Shown: piece by piece, positions 1-5,182 of the stretch
How the letters are laid out: every line of letters starts with the position of its first letter
How positions within the stretch are numbered: position 1 is the stretch's first letter
NCBI GenBank assembly: GCA_937124505.1
Contig: CAKZKV010000298.1
Location: 1-6,523, forward strand
DNA length: 6,523 nucleotides
Origin: an uncultured Alphaproteobacteria bacterium
Lineage (GTDB): Bacteria; Pseudomonadota; Alphaproteobacteria; Micavibrionales; Micavibrionaceae
Direction of reading: 5' to 3'
Notes under the pieces: generated by a model
What the model was told of the DNA's origin: nothing
Databases searched by the model: none
The model's input: only the letters and a program-made list of their open reading frames with translations
Made by a program: the position numbers and the translations under genes

Positions 1-799
1 GGCTTTGAAATCTGTCCAGAAACGCGTTTGAGAGCGCAATTTCAGGAAGCATGATAAGAACTTGTTTCTCTTGCTTTAAAGTCTCTGCGACAGCTTCAAA
101 ATACACTTCTGTTTTGCCTGATCCTGTCACGCCATCTAGGAGAGAACACTTATAGGAATTTTGTCTTATATTGGTGATCAGGGTTGTGGCTGCCTGACTT
201 TGTTCCGGGGACAAACCAAAACTGGCAAGAGACGGATCGGGGCTAGTACAGGGGGATGGCGGGGTGATGATCACCTGCTCCAGAAAAGAGTTTTTTATGA
301 GCGTCTTTAATGTGCTGGCAGAACATCCTGTTTTTTTTTTGAGCTGTGCGGCTGTTTGTGGTTCAAACCGGCTGAGCGATTCAATAATGCTTTGTGCTTT
401 GGGGGAGAGCCCATCAGTGGGATGGCCGCGCTTATATCCCGTCACGCCTTTTTCCTCATCAAAAGCTTCGGGGGCGGAGAGGCTCATTTTCAAAACGGCA
501 CCAAGCGGAGAAAGGGTATAATCAGCGACCTTCTCAATAAACGTCATATGTGATTTTGGCAGGGGAGGAAGGGGATAGACCACCAGAACTTCTTTCAGCT
601 TTTTGACGTCCTTATCCTGTTCCGTGTTCCAGACAACACCGAAAATTTTTCTGTTATTGAGAGGAATCTCCACAAAGCTGCCAACCGCAACAGATTCCAT
701 GCCTTCCGGCAGAGCGTAACTGTACGGTTTGTCCACGAACGTCGCGGGCAGGACAGATACAATTTTCCGCTCTTGCAAAAACAGGTCAGGGGTGCTCAT
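1..799 (-). CDS. priA: Primosomal protein N' (PriA replication-restart helicase), N-terminal part, cut by window edge
   Basis: PriA is a 3'-to-5' DNA helicase that recognises stalled or collapsed replication forks in the cytoplasm and starts reloading of the replicative helicase. Reading the minus strand from the ATG at 799-797 gives 266 uninterrupted codons to the left edge. The first ~105 residues fit the 3'-DNA-binding domain (for example SYALPEGMESVAVGSFVEIP at 27-46), followed by a likely winged-helix region (~125-175) and the start of helicase lobe 1. The Walker A motif GVTGSGKTEVY lies at 223-233, with the ATP-binding Lys at 229, essentially the same position as in E. coli PriA. The next helicase motif, LPEIALS, is at 251-257. 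Roughly the last 460 residues (DEAD-type box, zinc-binding cysteines, lobe 2) lie outside the window. The gene diverges from the transaldolase gene with only 35 bases between the starts. No good Shine-Dalgarno is seen before the ATG, so the start is less certain than the identity. Confidence 0.95.
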   Translation of the reverse strand, partial: MSTPDLFLQERKIVSVLPATFVDKPYSYALPEGMESVAVGSFVEIPLNNRKIFGVVWNTEQDKDVKKLKEVLVVYPLPPLPKSHMTFIEKVADYTLSPLGAVLKMSLSAPEAFDEEKGVTGYKRGHPTDGLSPKAQSIIESLSRFEPQTAAQLKKKTGCSASTLKTLIKNSFLEQVIITPPSPCTSPDPSLASFGLSPEQSQAATTLITNIRQNSYKCSLLDGVTGSGKTEVYFEAVAETLKQEKQVLIMLPEIALSNAFLDRFQS

Positions 800-817
800 A
801 TACGGAAGAATAACGAA

Positions 818-826
818 AAGGGAAAG
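818..826 (+). promoter_or_regulatory. Ribosome binding site of the transaldolase gene
   Basis: The purine-rich stretch AAGGGAAAG ends 8 bases before the ATG at 835 and is the only plausible Shine-Dalgarno in the 35-base divergent gap. It supports 835 as the start. Promoters for both divergent genes must overlap this short gap or lie inside the opposite gene; I could not recognise clear -35/-10 boxes. Confidence 0.55.
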
Positions 827-834
827 ACAAACAT

Positions 835-1488
835 ATGAAATTTTTTGCCGATACGTCTGATGTAAACGATATCAGGGATCTTGAAAGTACGGGGCTGCTG
901 GACGGGGTAACGACGAACCCCAGCCTGATCGCCAAAAGCGGCAGGGAATTTATTCCTCTTATCGAGGAAATCTGTGGAATTGTAAAGGGGCCAGTCAGTG
1001 CGGAAGTCGCCTCAACGGATTACGATATCATGCTGAAAGAAGGGCAAAAACTGGCGGGGATCGCCAAAAATATTGCCGTGAAAGTGCCGTTGACAGAAGC
1101 GGGCCTGAAGGTTTGTAAAGTCCTGTCTGATAAGGGAACCATGGTCAACGTCACATTATGTTTCTCACCGGGGCAAGCGATTCTGGCGGCCAAGGCCGGG
1201 GCAACATTTATCTCTCCGTTTGTTGGGCGTCTGGATGATATCTGTCATGACGGGATGGAACTGATTGCCGATATTGTGGACATCTACGGAAACTATGATT
1301 TTAACACAGAAGTATTGGTGGCCTCTGTACGTAGTCCTTCTCATATCATCGACAGTGCGCGTCTGGGTGCGGACGTGGTGACCTGTCCGCCGGATGTTAT
1401 CCGTAAACTCTACAAACATCCTCTAACAGATAAGGGGCTGGCCGCTTTTGTTGAGGACTGGAGACAAACCGGGCAAAGCATATTGTAG
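835..1488 (+). CDS. tal: Short (TalC/Fsa-type) transaldolase
   Basis: Cytoplasmic Schiff-base aldolase of the small transaldolase / fructose-6-phosphate aldolase family. As a transaldolase it moves a dihydroxyacetone unit between sedoheptulose-7-phosphate and glyceraldehyde-3-phosphate in the non-oxidative pentose phosphate pathway. The 217-residue length is typical. Visible motifs are FFADTSD (3-9, with Asp6), the family signature GVTTNPSL (24-31), and IAVKVPLT (80-87) with the Schiff-base Lys at 83. [12 protein letters not shown] (104-115), [11 protein letters not shown] (125-135), and ASVRSP near 163-168 complete a TIM-barrel active site. Residue 129 is Phe. E. coli FsaA has Tyr131 at the matching place, and Phe is the residue seen in true transaldolases, so transaldolase is the more likely main activity (inference). 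The ATG at 835 has a reasonable Shine-Dalgarno. Pairing with priA has been seen in other alphaproteobacteria as I recall. No hairpin terminator is visible after the stop. Confidence 0.93.
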   Translation: MKFFADTSDVNDIRDLESTGLLDGVTTNPSLIAKSGREFIPLIEEICGIVKGPVSAEVASTDYDIMLKEGQKLAGIAKNIAVKVPLTEAGLKVCKVLSDKGTMVNVTLCFSPGQAILAAKAGATFISPFVGRLDDICHDGMELIADIVDIYGNYDFNTEVLVASVRSPSHIIDSARLGADVVTCPPDVIRKLYKHPLTDKGLAAFVEDWRQTGQSIL

Positions 1489-1492
1489 AATA

Positions 1493-1519
1493 TTGATTTT
1501 CTTTGCACGAAGGTATAAT
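1493..1519 (+). promoter_or_regulatory. Possible promoter for the DUF465-purE pair
   Basis: The 100-base gap 1489-1588 is very AT-rich. It contains an exact TATAAT at 1514-1519, with TTGATT (4 of 6 to TTGACA) at 1493-1498, but the 15-base spacer is short. A second -10-like TATACT lies at 1549-1554 without a good -35. Which of these is used, if either, cannot be settled from sequence alone. No terminator hairpin for the upstream gene was found here. Confidence 0.3.
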
Positions 1520-1588
1520 TGAAAGTTCTATTTTAAGAAGTTTTTTGTTATACTTACGCTTTATATTTAACTTACTATAAGCTGGCGA

Positions 1589-1789
1589 ATGGACGATGAA
1601 GAGCAGCTCCGGGAAATTCTCGCGGATAGAGAGCAGGAGCACAGAGATCTGGATGAAACTATTTCAAGACTGATGGAAACCCCTCCGGTCAATTTTTTAC
1701 AATTGCAACGCCTGAAAAAGCGGAAACTGCAATTAAAAGATGAGATTACAAGACTCAGAAGTTCCCTGTTGCCGGATATTATTGCATGA
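1589..1789 (+). CDS. DUF465 (YdcH-like) small coiled-coil protein
   Basis: A 66-residue charged, helical protein of the DUF465/YdcH family, whose molecular function is not established. The N-terminal half reads as one helix ([29 protein letters not shown]). After the PPVNF turn at 32-36, the second half carries the family hallmark [15 protein letters not shown] (39-53), which ends with the typical Lys-Asp-Glu-Ile before the last helix turn. The two helices probably form an antiparallel hairpin. Length is normal for the family. The stop codon TGA overlaps the purE start by four bases (ATGA), so the two are probably translated together. A DUF465 gene before purE is, as I recall, a recurring arrangement in alphaproteobacteria, but I see no mechanistic link to purine synthesis. 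The ribosome binding site before 1589 is weak (AAGCTGG region). Confidence 0.85.
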   Translation: MDDEEQLREILADREQEHRDLDETISRLMETPPVNFLQLQRLKKRKLQLKDEITRLRSSLLPDIIA

Positions 1790-2277
1790 CCTCTTCTTCC
1801 TCTCCTCTTGTGGCCATTATCATGGGGTCCCAGTCTGACTGGCCTGTTCTGGAACAGGCCGCTCTTGTTCTGGATGAATTGGACGTGCCTTACGAAGCGA
1901 AAATTATTTCGGCGCACCGCACGCCAGAGCGCATGTTTGAATTTGCGAAATCAGCAAAAGAGCAGGGCTATAAGGTGATTATCGCCGGGGCCGGCGGGGC
2001 GGCGCACTTGCCGGGGATGGTGGCGAGCCTGACGACACTTCCTGTCCTTGGTGTGCCGGTCGAGAGCAAGGCTCTGAAAGGCATGGACAGTTTGCTTTCG
2101 ATTGTTCAGATGCCGGGGGGGATTCCCGTCGGGACATTTGCCATTGGCACGGCGGGGGCCAAAAATGCGGGTCTTTTTGCCGCGTCTATTCTGGCCAATG
2201 ATGACTCCAATATTGCGAGCAATCTGGAAAACTGGCGGCAGAAGCTCACAGATTCCATCGGTGAGAAGCCTGTATAA
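1786..2277 (+). CDS. purE: N5-carboxyaminoimidazole ribonucleotide mutase (class I PurE)
   Basis: Cytoplasmic enzyme of de novo purine synthesis that converts N5-CAIR to 4-carboxy-AIR. The 163-residue protein shows the full class I pattern: GSQSDWP at 14-20 (phosphate and substrate loop) and SAHRTPERM at 42-50 with the catalytic His44. It also has the glycine-rich [12 protein letters not shown] at 67-78, [19 protein letters not shown] at 88-106, and [15 protein letters not shown] at 107-121, followed by AGAKNAG. The start ATG overlaps the stop of the upstream DUF465 gene (ATGA), which suggests translational coupling; no clear Shine-Dalgarno precedes it. Class I PurE normally works with PurK, which makes N5-CAIR using ATP, and the two genes are usually adjacent. 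Here purE is followed by a non-coding repeat-like element and a convergent gene, so purK must be elsewhere or absent. Confidence 0.96.
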   Translation: MTSSSSPLVAIIMGSQSDWPVLEQAALVLDELDVPYEAKIISAHRTPERMFEFAKSAKEQGYKVIIAGAGGAAHLPGMVASLTTLPVLGVPVESKALKGMDSLLSIVQMPGGIPVGTFAIGTAGAKNAGLFAASILANDDSNIASNLENWRQKLTDSIGEKPV

Positions 2278-2285
2278 CCTCAACA

Positions 2286-2501
2286 ATGGATAAGAGAAAG
2301 ATTTTGAAAAAAAGCTCAATAAGATAAAATTTGTCATTCCGACGGAGCATTTGACGCGCTCCGCGTCGAAGCGGACGAGGAATCTGATTTTGTTTGAATT
2401 TCACAGATTTCTCGTCGTTCGAGGGACGTCCACGCCGCCCCTCTCTCTTTCCTCGAAATGACAGGCCGGAAAAGGGATTGAAAAGTGTTTGTCTTATCCA
2501 T
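2286..2501. repeat. 10-base inverted repeat flanking the intergenic palindromic element
   Basis: ATGGATAAGA at 2286-2295 is exactly the reverse complement of TCTTATCCAT at 2492-2501. The two copies bracket the TGTCATTCC element with about 36 and 28 bases of AT-rich sequence on either side. The match is perfect over 10 bases and stops there. It could be the outer edge of a larger mobile or structured element, or a chance match (a rough estimate gives a few percent for a gap this size). Confidence 0.4.
2332..2463. repeat. Palindromic intergenic repeat-like element (TGTCATTCC type)
   Basis: This ~132-base stretch sits between convergent purE and the rimK-like gene and has no convincing reading frame. 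Its ends are imperfect inverted repeats: TGTCATTCCGA at 2332-2342 against TCGAAATGACA at 2453-2463 (10 of 11 match). A second nested pair is ACGAGGAATCTG at 2375-2386 with CAGATTTCTCGT at 2404-2415 (11 of 12 match). Smaller hairpins are embedded: GACGCG/CGCGTC (2353-2358/2362-2367, 3-base loop), with an alternative GGAGC/GCTCC (2344-2348/2358-2362), and GAGGG/CCCTC (2421-2425/2439-2443). The whole unit can fold as a branched hairpin on either strand. Elements with GTCATTCC...GGAATGAC-like ends are scattered between genes in many bacterial genomes, where they act as dispersed REP/MITE-like repeats and sometimes as terminators. Copy number cannot be judged from one window. It may serve as a two-way terminator here. 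Confidence 0.7.
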
Positions 2502-2533
2502 AGTCGGAGGTGTTTAAAAACTGTTCTGAAAAA

Positions 2534-3502
2534 TTATTGAGATACGATCTGTACAGGGATATCAATATCGCCTGTGGAGGCGTGTGGATTATGGCCCGAA
2601 AGCCCCAGTCTGCGTTGCATGGCTTCAAAAATATAACGAGGGATGTTTTCTCCCGTGGCTTGTTCCAGCCCCTTAAATCCCGGAAATGTATTGGCTTCGC
2701 AGATCGTATATCCTTCTTCTGAAAAAAGTAAATCAACACCGGCAATGTCGATATTCAGGATTTCTGACGTCCGCAATGCTAAATCCACGGCCTCGGCATC
2801 CGGTTCAAACAATTGGACGGTTCCGCCTGTGGAGTAGTTTGCTTTGAAATCGCCTTCTTTTGCACGGCGCTCCATTGCGGCAACGACATGCCCGTCAACC
2901 ACGAACAGGCGCAGGTCCCGACCTTTACTGAAAGAGACAAATTTTTGAAAAATAAGCTGGATGTTTGGATTGGTTTCTTCAATCAGGTTCATCAGATCGG
3001 AAAAGGCATTCTGATGCTCTATCAAAAACACGCCGCTACCGTTAGAACCCAGACGTGTTTTGACGACGACCGGAAAACCGACATGTTTTTCGACCAGTTC
3101 CAGATTCACCGGAAATTTTGCCAGAAGGGTTGTCGGAGTCGGGAGCCCTTCCCGCGCCAAAATCTGGTGAGTGTGAAGTTTATCGCCAACCTTCTCAATC
3201 GTCTTTTCGTTATTCAGGACGGGAACGCCTAATTGTCGAAGCTGACGAATCACAGCAAATGAGAAAAAGTTTCGGTCGTTTTCTGCAAGGTAGGGGAAAA
3301 CAATGTCCGGGAGGGGGCGGTGTTGTCCATGAACCAGAATAGAATCACGATTTTCTTCCGTGATCAGCAAGTCAAATTCCTGAGGACGAAAAACTTCAAC
3401 ATTGACATCCATTTTTTGTGCCTCTGCAACCATACGCCTGACTTCATAGGCGAGATCAACTGAAGAGTCCGTATCTTCTCCGTAGAGTACCCATACATTC
3501 AT
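2534..3502 (-). CDS. RimK-family ATP-grasp ligase (glutamate ligase-like)
   Basis: A 322-residue cytoplasmic ATP-grasp enzyme that should form an amide bond between an activated carboxylate and an amino group. The relatives include RimK (adds glutamates to ribosomal protein S6), LysX/ArgX and F420 or methanopterin glutamate ligases. Residues 1-~95 form the N-terminal domain. The ATP-grasp part runs from NNEKTIEKVGDKLHTHQIL (97-115) onward: FPVVVKTRLGSNGSGVFLIE (143-162) with the nucleotide Lys148, GRDLRLFVVDGHVVAAMERR (194-213), AKEGDFKANYSTGG (214-227), and IAGVDLLF (253-260) with the metal ligand Asp257. ICEANTFPGFKGLEQATG (267-284) supplies Glu269 and Asn271, so all main ATP and magnesium residues are present and the enzyme should be active. 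The RRAKEGDF.N...GG block is especially RimK-like. The true substrate cannot be told. It lies 94 bases downstream of degP on the same strand, behind a hairpin, so it may have its own control. No Shine-Dalgarno is seen before the ATG. Confidence 0.85.
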   Translation of the reverse strand: MNVWVLYGEDTDSSVDLAYEVRRMVAEAQKMDVNVEVFRPQEFDLLITEENRDSILVHGQHRPLPDIVFPYLAENDRNFFSFAVIRQLRQLGVPVLNNEKTIEKVGDKLHTHQILAREGLPTPTTLLAKFPVNLELVEKHVGFPVVVKTRLGSNGSGVFLIEHQNAFSDLMNLIEETNPNIQLIFQKFVSFSKGRDLRLFVVDGHVVAAMERRAKEGDFKANYSTGGTVQLFEPDAEAVDLALRTSEILNIDIAGVDLLFSEEGYTICEANTFPGFKGLEQATGENIPRYIFEAMQRRLGLSGHNPHASTGDIDIPVQIVSQ

Positions 3503-3512
3503 AATATTTATA

Positions 3513-3533
3513 CAGGGCGTTCAAAACGCCCTG
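3513..3533 (-). terminator. Hairpin between degP and the rimK-like gene (terminator or leader structure)
   Basis: CAGGGCGTT at 3513-3521 pairs perfectly with AACGCCCTG at 3525-3533 around a 3-base loop, giving a 9-bp GC-rich stem. Read on the minus strand, it lies 63 bases after the degP stop and is followed by TATAAATATT and then the rimK-like ATG. The run after the stem is AT-rich but not a true U-tract, so termination would be inefficient. Since its foot is only 10 bases from the rimK-like start codon, it could instead shape translation of that gene. On the plus strand it is followed by CCTTTCATTATTTATTT, but no plus-strand gene ends here. Confidence 0.5.
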
Positions 3534-3549
3534 CCTTTCATTATTTATT

Positions 3550-3576
3550 TAGCATAGAAAAAGAGTCTAGCATAGA
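3550..3576. repeat. Short direct repeat TAGCATAGA in the degP/rimK-like gap
   Basis: TAGCATAGA occurs at 3550-3558 and again at 3568-3576, with 9 bases between the copies (18 bases start to start, nearly two helical turns). On the minus strand, the sense direction of both flanking genes, each reads TCTATGCTA and contains TATGCT, a 4-of-6 match to a -10 box. This could be a regulator site or part of a promoter for the rimK-like gene, but it is short and may be chance. Confidence 0.3.
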
Positions 3577-3596
3577 TTGGAACAGAGTGTGAAACC

Positions 3597-5135
3597 TTAC
3601 TCTGAATCTTTCTCTTTTTTTCCGAGTTTCAGGGCGGTGAAACGAACGTTTCCTTCCCTGTTCAGCAGCATCAGAATGGATGATTTTCCTTCTTTTTCTG
3701 CGGCTTCTATTGCGGTTTTGACCTCATCAATGGTTGCAACTTTTGTCTGGTTGATTTCAACGACGACATCACCGGGAAGGAGCCCTTTTTCTGCAGCTTC
3801 CGAAAGGTTTTCAACGTGTGTGATAACCACGCCGTCCACATTTTCAGGCACCATGAACTCTTCGCGCAAGACAGGCGATAGTGCACTGACGCTGAATCCT
3901 AGATTTTCAATTTTTTCATCTTTGGATGTGTCAGGAGATGATTTTGCAGCAGCAGTCTCAACCAGTCCTTCTTCTTCGGCTTTTTCCAGCTCGCCAACCC
4001 CGACAAGTTTTGTGATAACCTGCCCGTCTCTCCAAATCTCTACCGGAACAGTCGTGTCAATTTTACTTTCAGCGACAATTCTGGGGAGTTGACGCATTTC
4101 GTTGACGTCCTGGTTGTTGAATTTCAGGATCACATCCCCGGCTTCAAGGCCTGCTTTTTCAGCAGGACCGTCCGGGTTAACGCTGGCAACCAGCGCGCCG
4201 CGTGCCTTGTCAAGAGACAGACTTTCAGCAATTTCATCTGTCACAGTCTGGATTTTAACGCCCAGCCATCCTCGGCGGGTTCGTCCATATTCAATAATTT
4301 GCTTAATCACAGGTTCCGCCAGAGCGGAGGGAATCGCAAATCCAATTCCGACAGACCCACCAGACGGTGAGAAAATCGCGGTATTAATGCCAATCACTTG
4401 TCCATCCAGATTAAACATCGGCCCACCCGAATTTCCGCGGTTGATAGAGGCATCTGTCTGGATGTAATCATCATAGGGGCCGGAGTTGATATCGCGCTGA
4501 CGAGCGGAGACAATCCCCGCTGTGACGGTTCCGCCGAGGCCAAACGGGTTCCCGATAGCCAGAACCCAGTCTCCTACACGCATCACATCACTGTCCCCAA
4601 ATGGAACGGCGTGCAGTTTTTTCTTGGTATCGACTTTCAGGACGGCGATATTCGTTTTTTCATCCATGCCAATGACTTCCGCCGTCAGCGTTGTGTCGTC
4701 ATATAACGTTACGCGGACTTCATCTGCATCGCGGATCACATGGTTATTGGTAATCACATAACCGTTTTCGGCGTCAATAATAAAACCTGACCCCAGAGAG
4801 GCCGGAGGAATTTGCGGAATGTTTCCATGACCGCCACGGCGGTTGAGAAATTCTTCAAAGAAATCTTCAAACGGAGAACCAGGAGGGAATTGTGGTATTT
4901 CCGGCATATCCTGCATATCTTCGCGTTTGGCAACTTTTTGTGTGGAAGAAATATTAACAACGGAAGGGAGAAGCTTCTCAGCCAGGTCGGCAAAGCTGTC
5001 CGGGTGTTTGTTTTGTGATTGTTCTTCTTTTTTGCCGCTGCCAAAAAAGCTGCCGGCATTTGCGGCAGCAGGGATAAAGGTTATCAGGGTAAAAAGAACA
5101 AGAAAATATTTATAAGTCATAGGGTGCTTGATCAT
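3597..5135 (-). CDS. degP: DegP/HtrA (Do)-family periplasmic protease/chaperone with two PDZ domains and an Asn at the triad Asp position
   Basis: Exported quality-control protein that binds and normally degrades misfolded periplasmic proteins. Two in-frame ATGs exist, at 5141 and 5135. I prefer 5135 (512 residues) because AAGGA directly abuts the first ATG but is 6 bases from the second. Numbering follows 5135. A signal peptide (basic start, hydrophobic 10-21, AANA then GS) should be cut after Ala27. The protease domain spans ~45-280, with SLGSGFIID (113-121), TNNHV with His132, IGNPFGLGGTVTAGIVSA (194-211) and NRGNSGGP (232-239) with nucleophile Ser236. PDZ1 starts at RRGWLGV (~287-378). 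A charged low-complexity linker precedes PDZ2 (~410-508). The middle triad residue, Asp135 in E. coli DegP within SDIAL, is Asn162 here in KTNIAVLKV (codon AAT, 4652-4650), with the expected 30-residue spacing from His132. This would weaken proteolysis unless compensated. The gene follows hflC after ~47 bases, the common alphaproteobacterial order. Confidence 0.93.
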   Translation of the reverse strand: MIKHPMTYKYFLVLFTLITFIPAAANAGSFFGSGKKEEQSQNKHPDSFADLAEKLLPSVVNISSTQKVAKREDMQDMPEIPQFPPGSPFEDFFEEFLNRRGGHGNIPQIPPASLGSGFIIDAENGYVITNNHVIRDADEVRVTLYDDTTLTAEVIGMDEKTNIAVLKVDTKKKLHAVPFGDSDVMRVGDWVLAIGNPFGLGGTVTAGIVSARQRDINSGPYDDYIQTDASINRGNSGGPMFNLDGQVIGINTAIFSPSGGSVGIGFAIPSALAEPVIKQIIEYGRTRRGWLGVKIQTVTDEIAESLSLDKARGALVASVNPDGPAEKAGLEAGDVILKFNNQDVNEMRQLPRIVAESKIDTTVPVEIWRDGQVITKLVGVGELEKAEEEGLVETAAAKSSPDTSKDEKIENLGFSVSALSPVLREEFMVPENVDGVVITHVENLSEAAEKGLLPGDVVVEINQTKVATIDEVKTAIEAAEKEGKSSILMLLNREGNVRFTALKLGKKEKDSE

Positions 5136-5141
5136 GGTCAT

Positions 5142-5146
5142 TCCTT
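5142..5146 (-). promoter_or_regulatory. Shine-Dalgarno that decides the degP start
   Basis: On the minus strand the sequence reads AAAAAGGAATGACCATG. The AAGGA core touches the first ATG (5141) with no spacer, which ribosomes would not use well. It is 6 bases from the second ATG (5135), an ideal distance. This supports 5135 as the real start. Confidence 0.65.
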
Positions 5147-5182
5147 TTTCTTTTTTTGCTTAAGATAGGTCGTCAAAAACGC

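Noticed and set aside
264..553. Plus-strand open frames of 85 and 65 residues inside the first 800 bases
   Set aside because: They are antisense to an uninterrupted PriA reading frame with clear helicase motifs, and their translations resemble no family.
1525..1548. T-rich run after the transaldolase gene considered as a Rho-independent terminator
   Set aside because: No stem of useful length pairs in front of the T-run.
1567..1917. Minus-strand 116-residue frame over DUF465 and purE
   Set aside because: It lies opposite two well supported genes, has a Ser/Arg-rich composition typical of antisense translation, and has no recognisable motif.
1951..2337. Minus-strand 128-residue frame over purE and the following gap
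   Set aside because: It is mostly antisense to conserved purE codons; the part in the gap is low-complexity.
2332..2463. Possible CRISPR or tRNA-like structure in the purE/rimK-like gap
   Set aside because: There are no regularly spaced repeats, and the hairpins do not form a cloverleaf with a recognisable T-loop; a palindromic repeat explains them better.
2813..3232. Plus-strand 139-residue frame opposite the RimK-like gene
   Set aside because: The minus-strand ATP-grasp protein is complete with all main motifs, and no family match is visible in this frame.
3577..4092. Plus-strand 171-residue Ser-rich frame
   Set aside because: It is antisense to the PDZ domains of the DegP-like gene. Its Ser/Thr/Phe richness is the mirror of Glu/Lys/Val codons, not a real protein.
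5142..5182. Possible DUF2065 or other small gene between hflC and degP
   Set aside because: The gap of about 41-47 bases is too short and contains only a purine-rich ribosome binding region.
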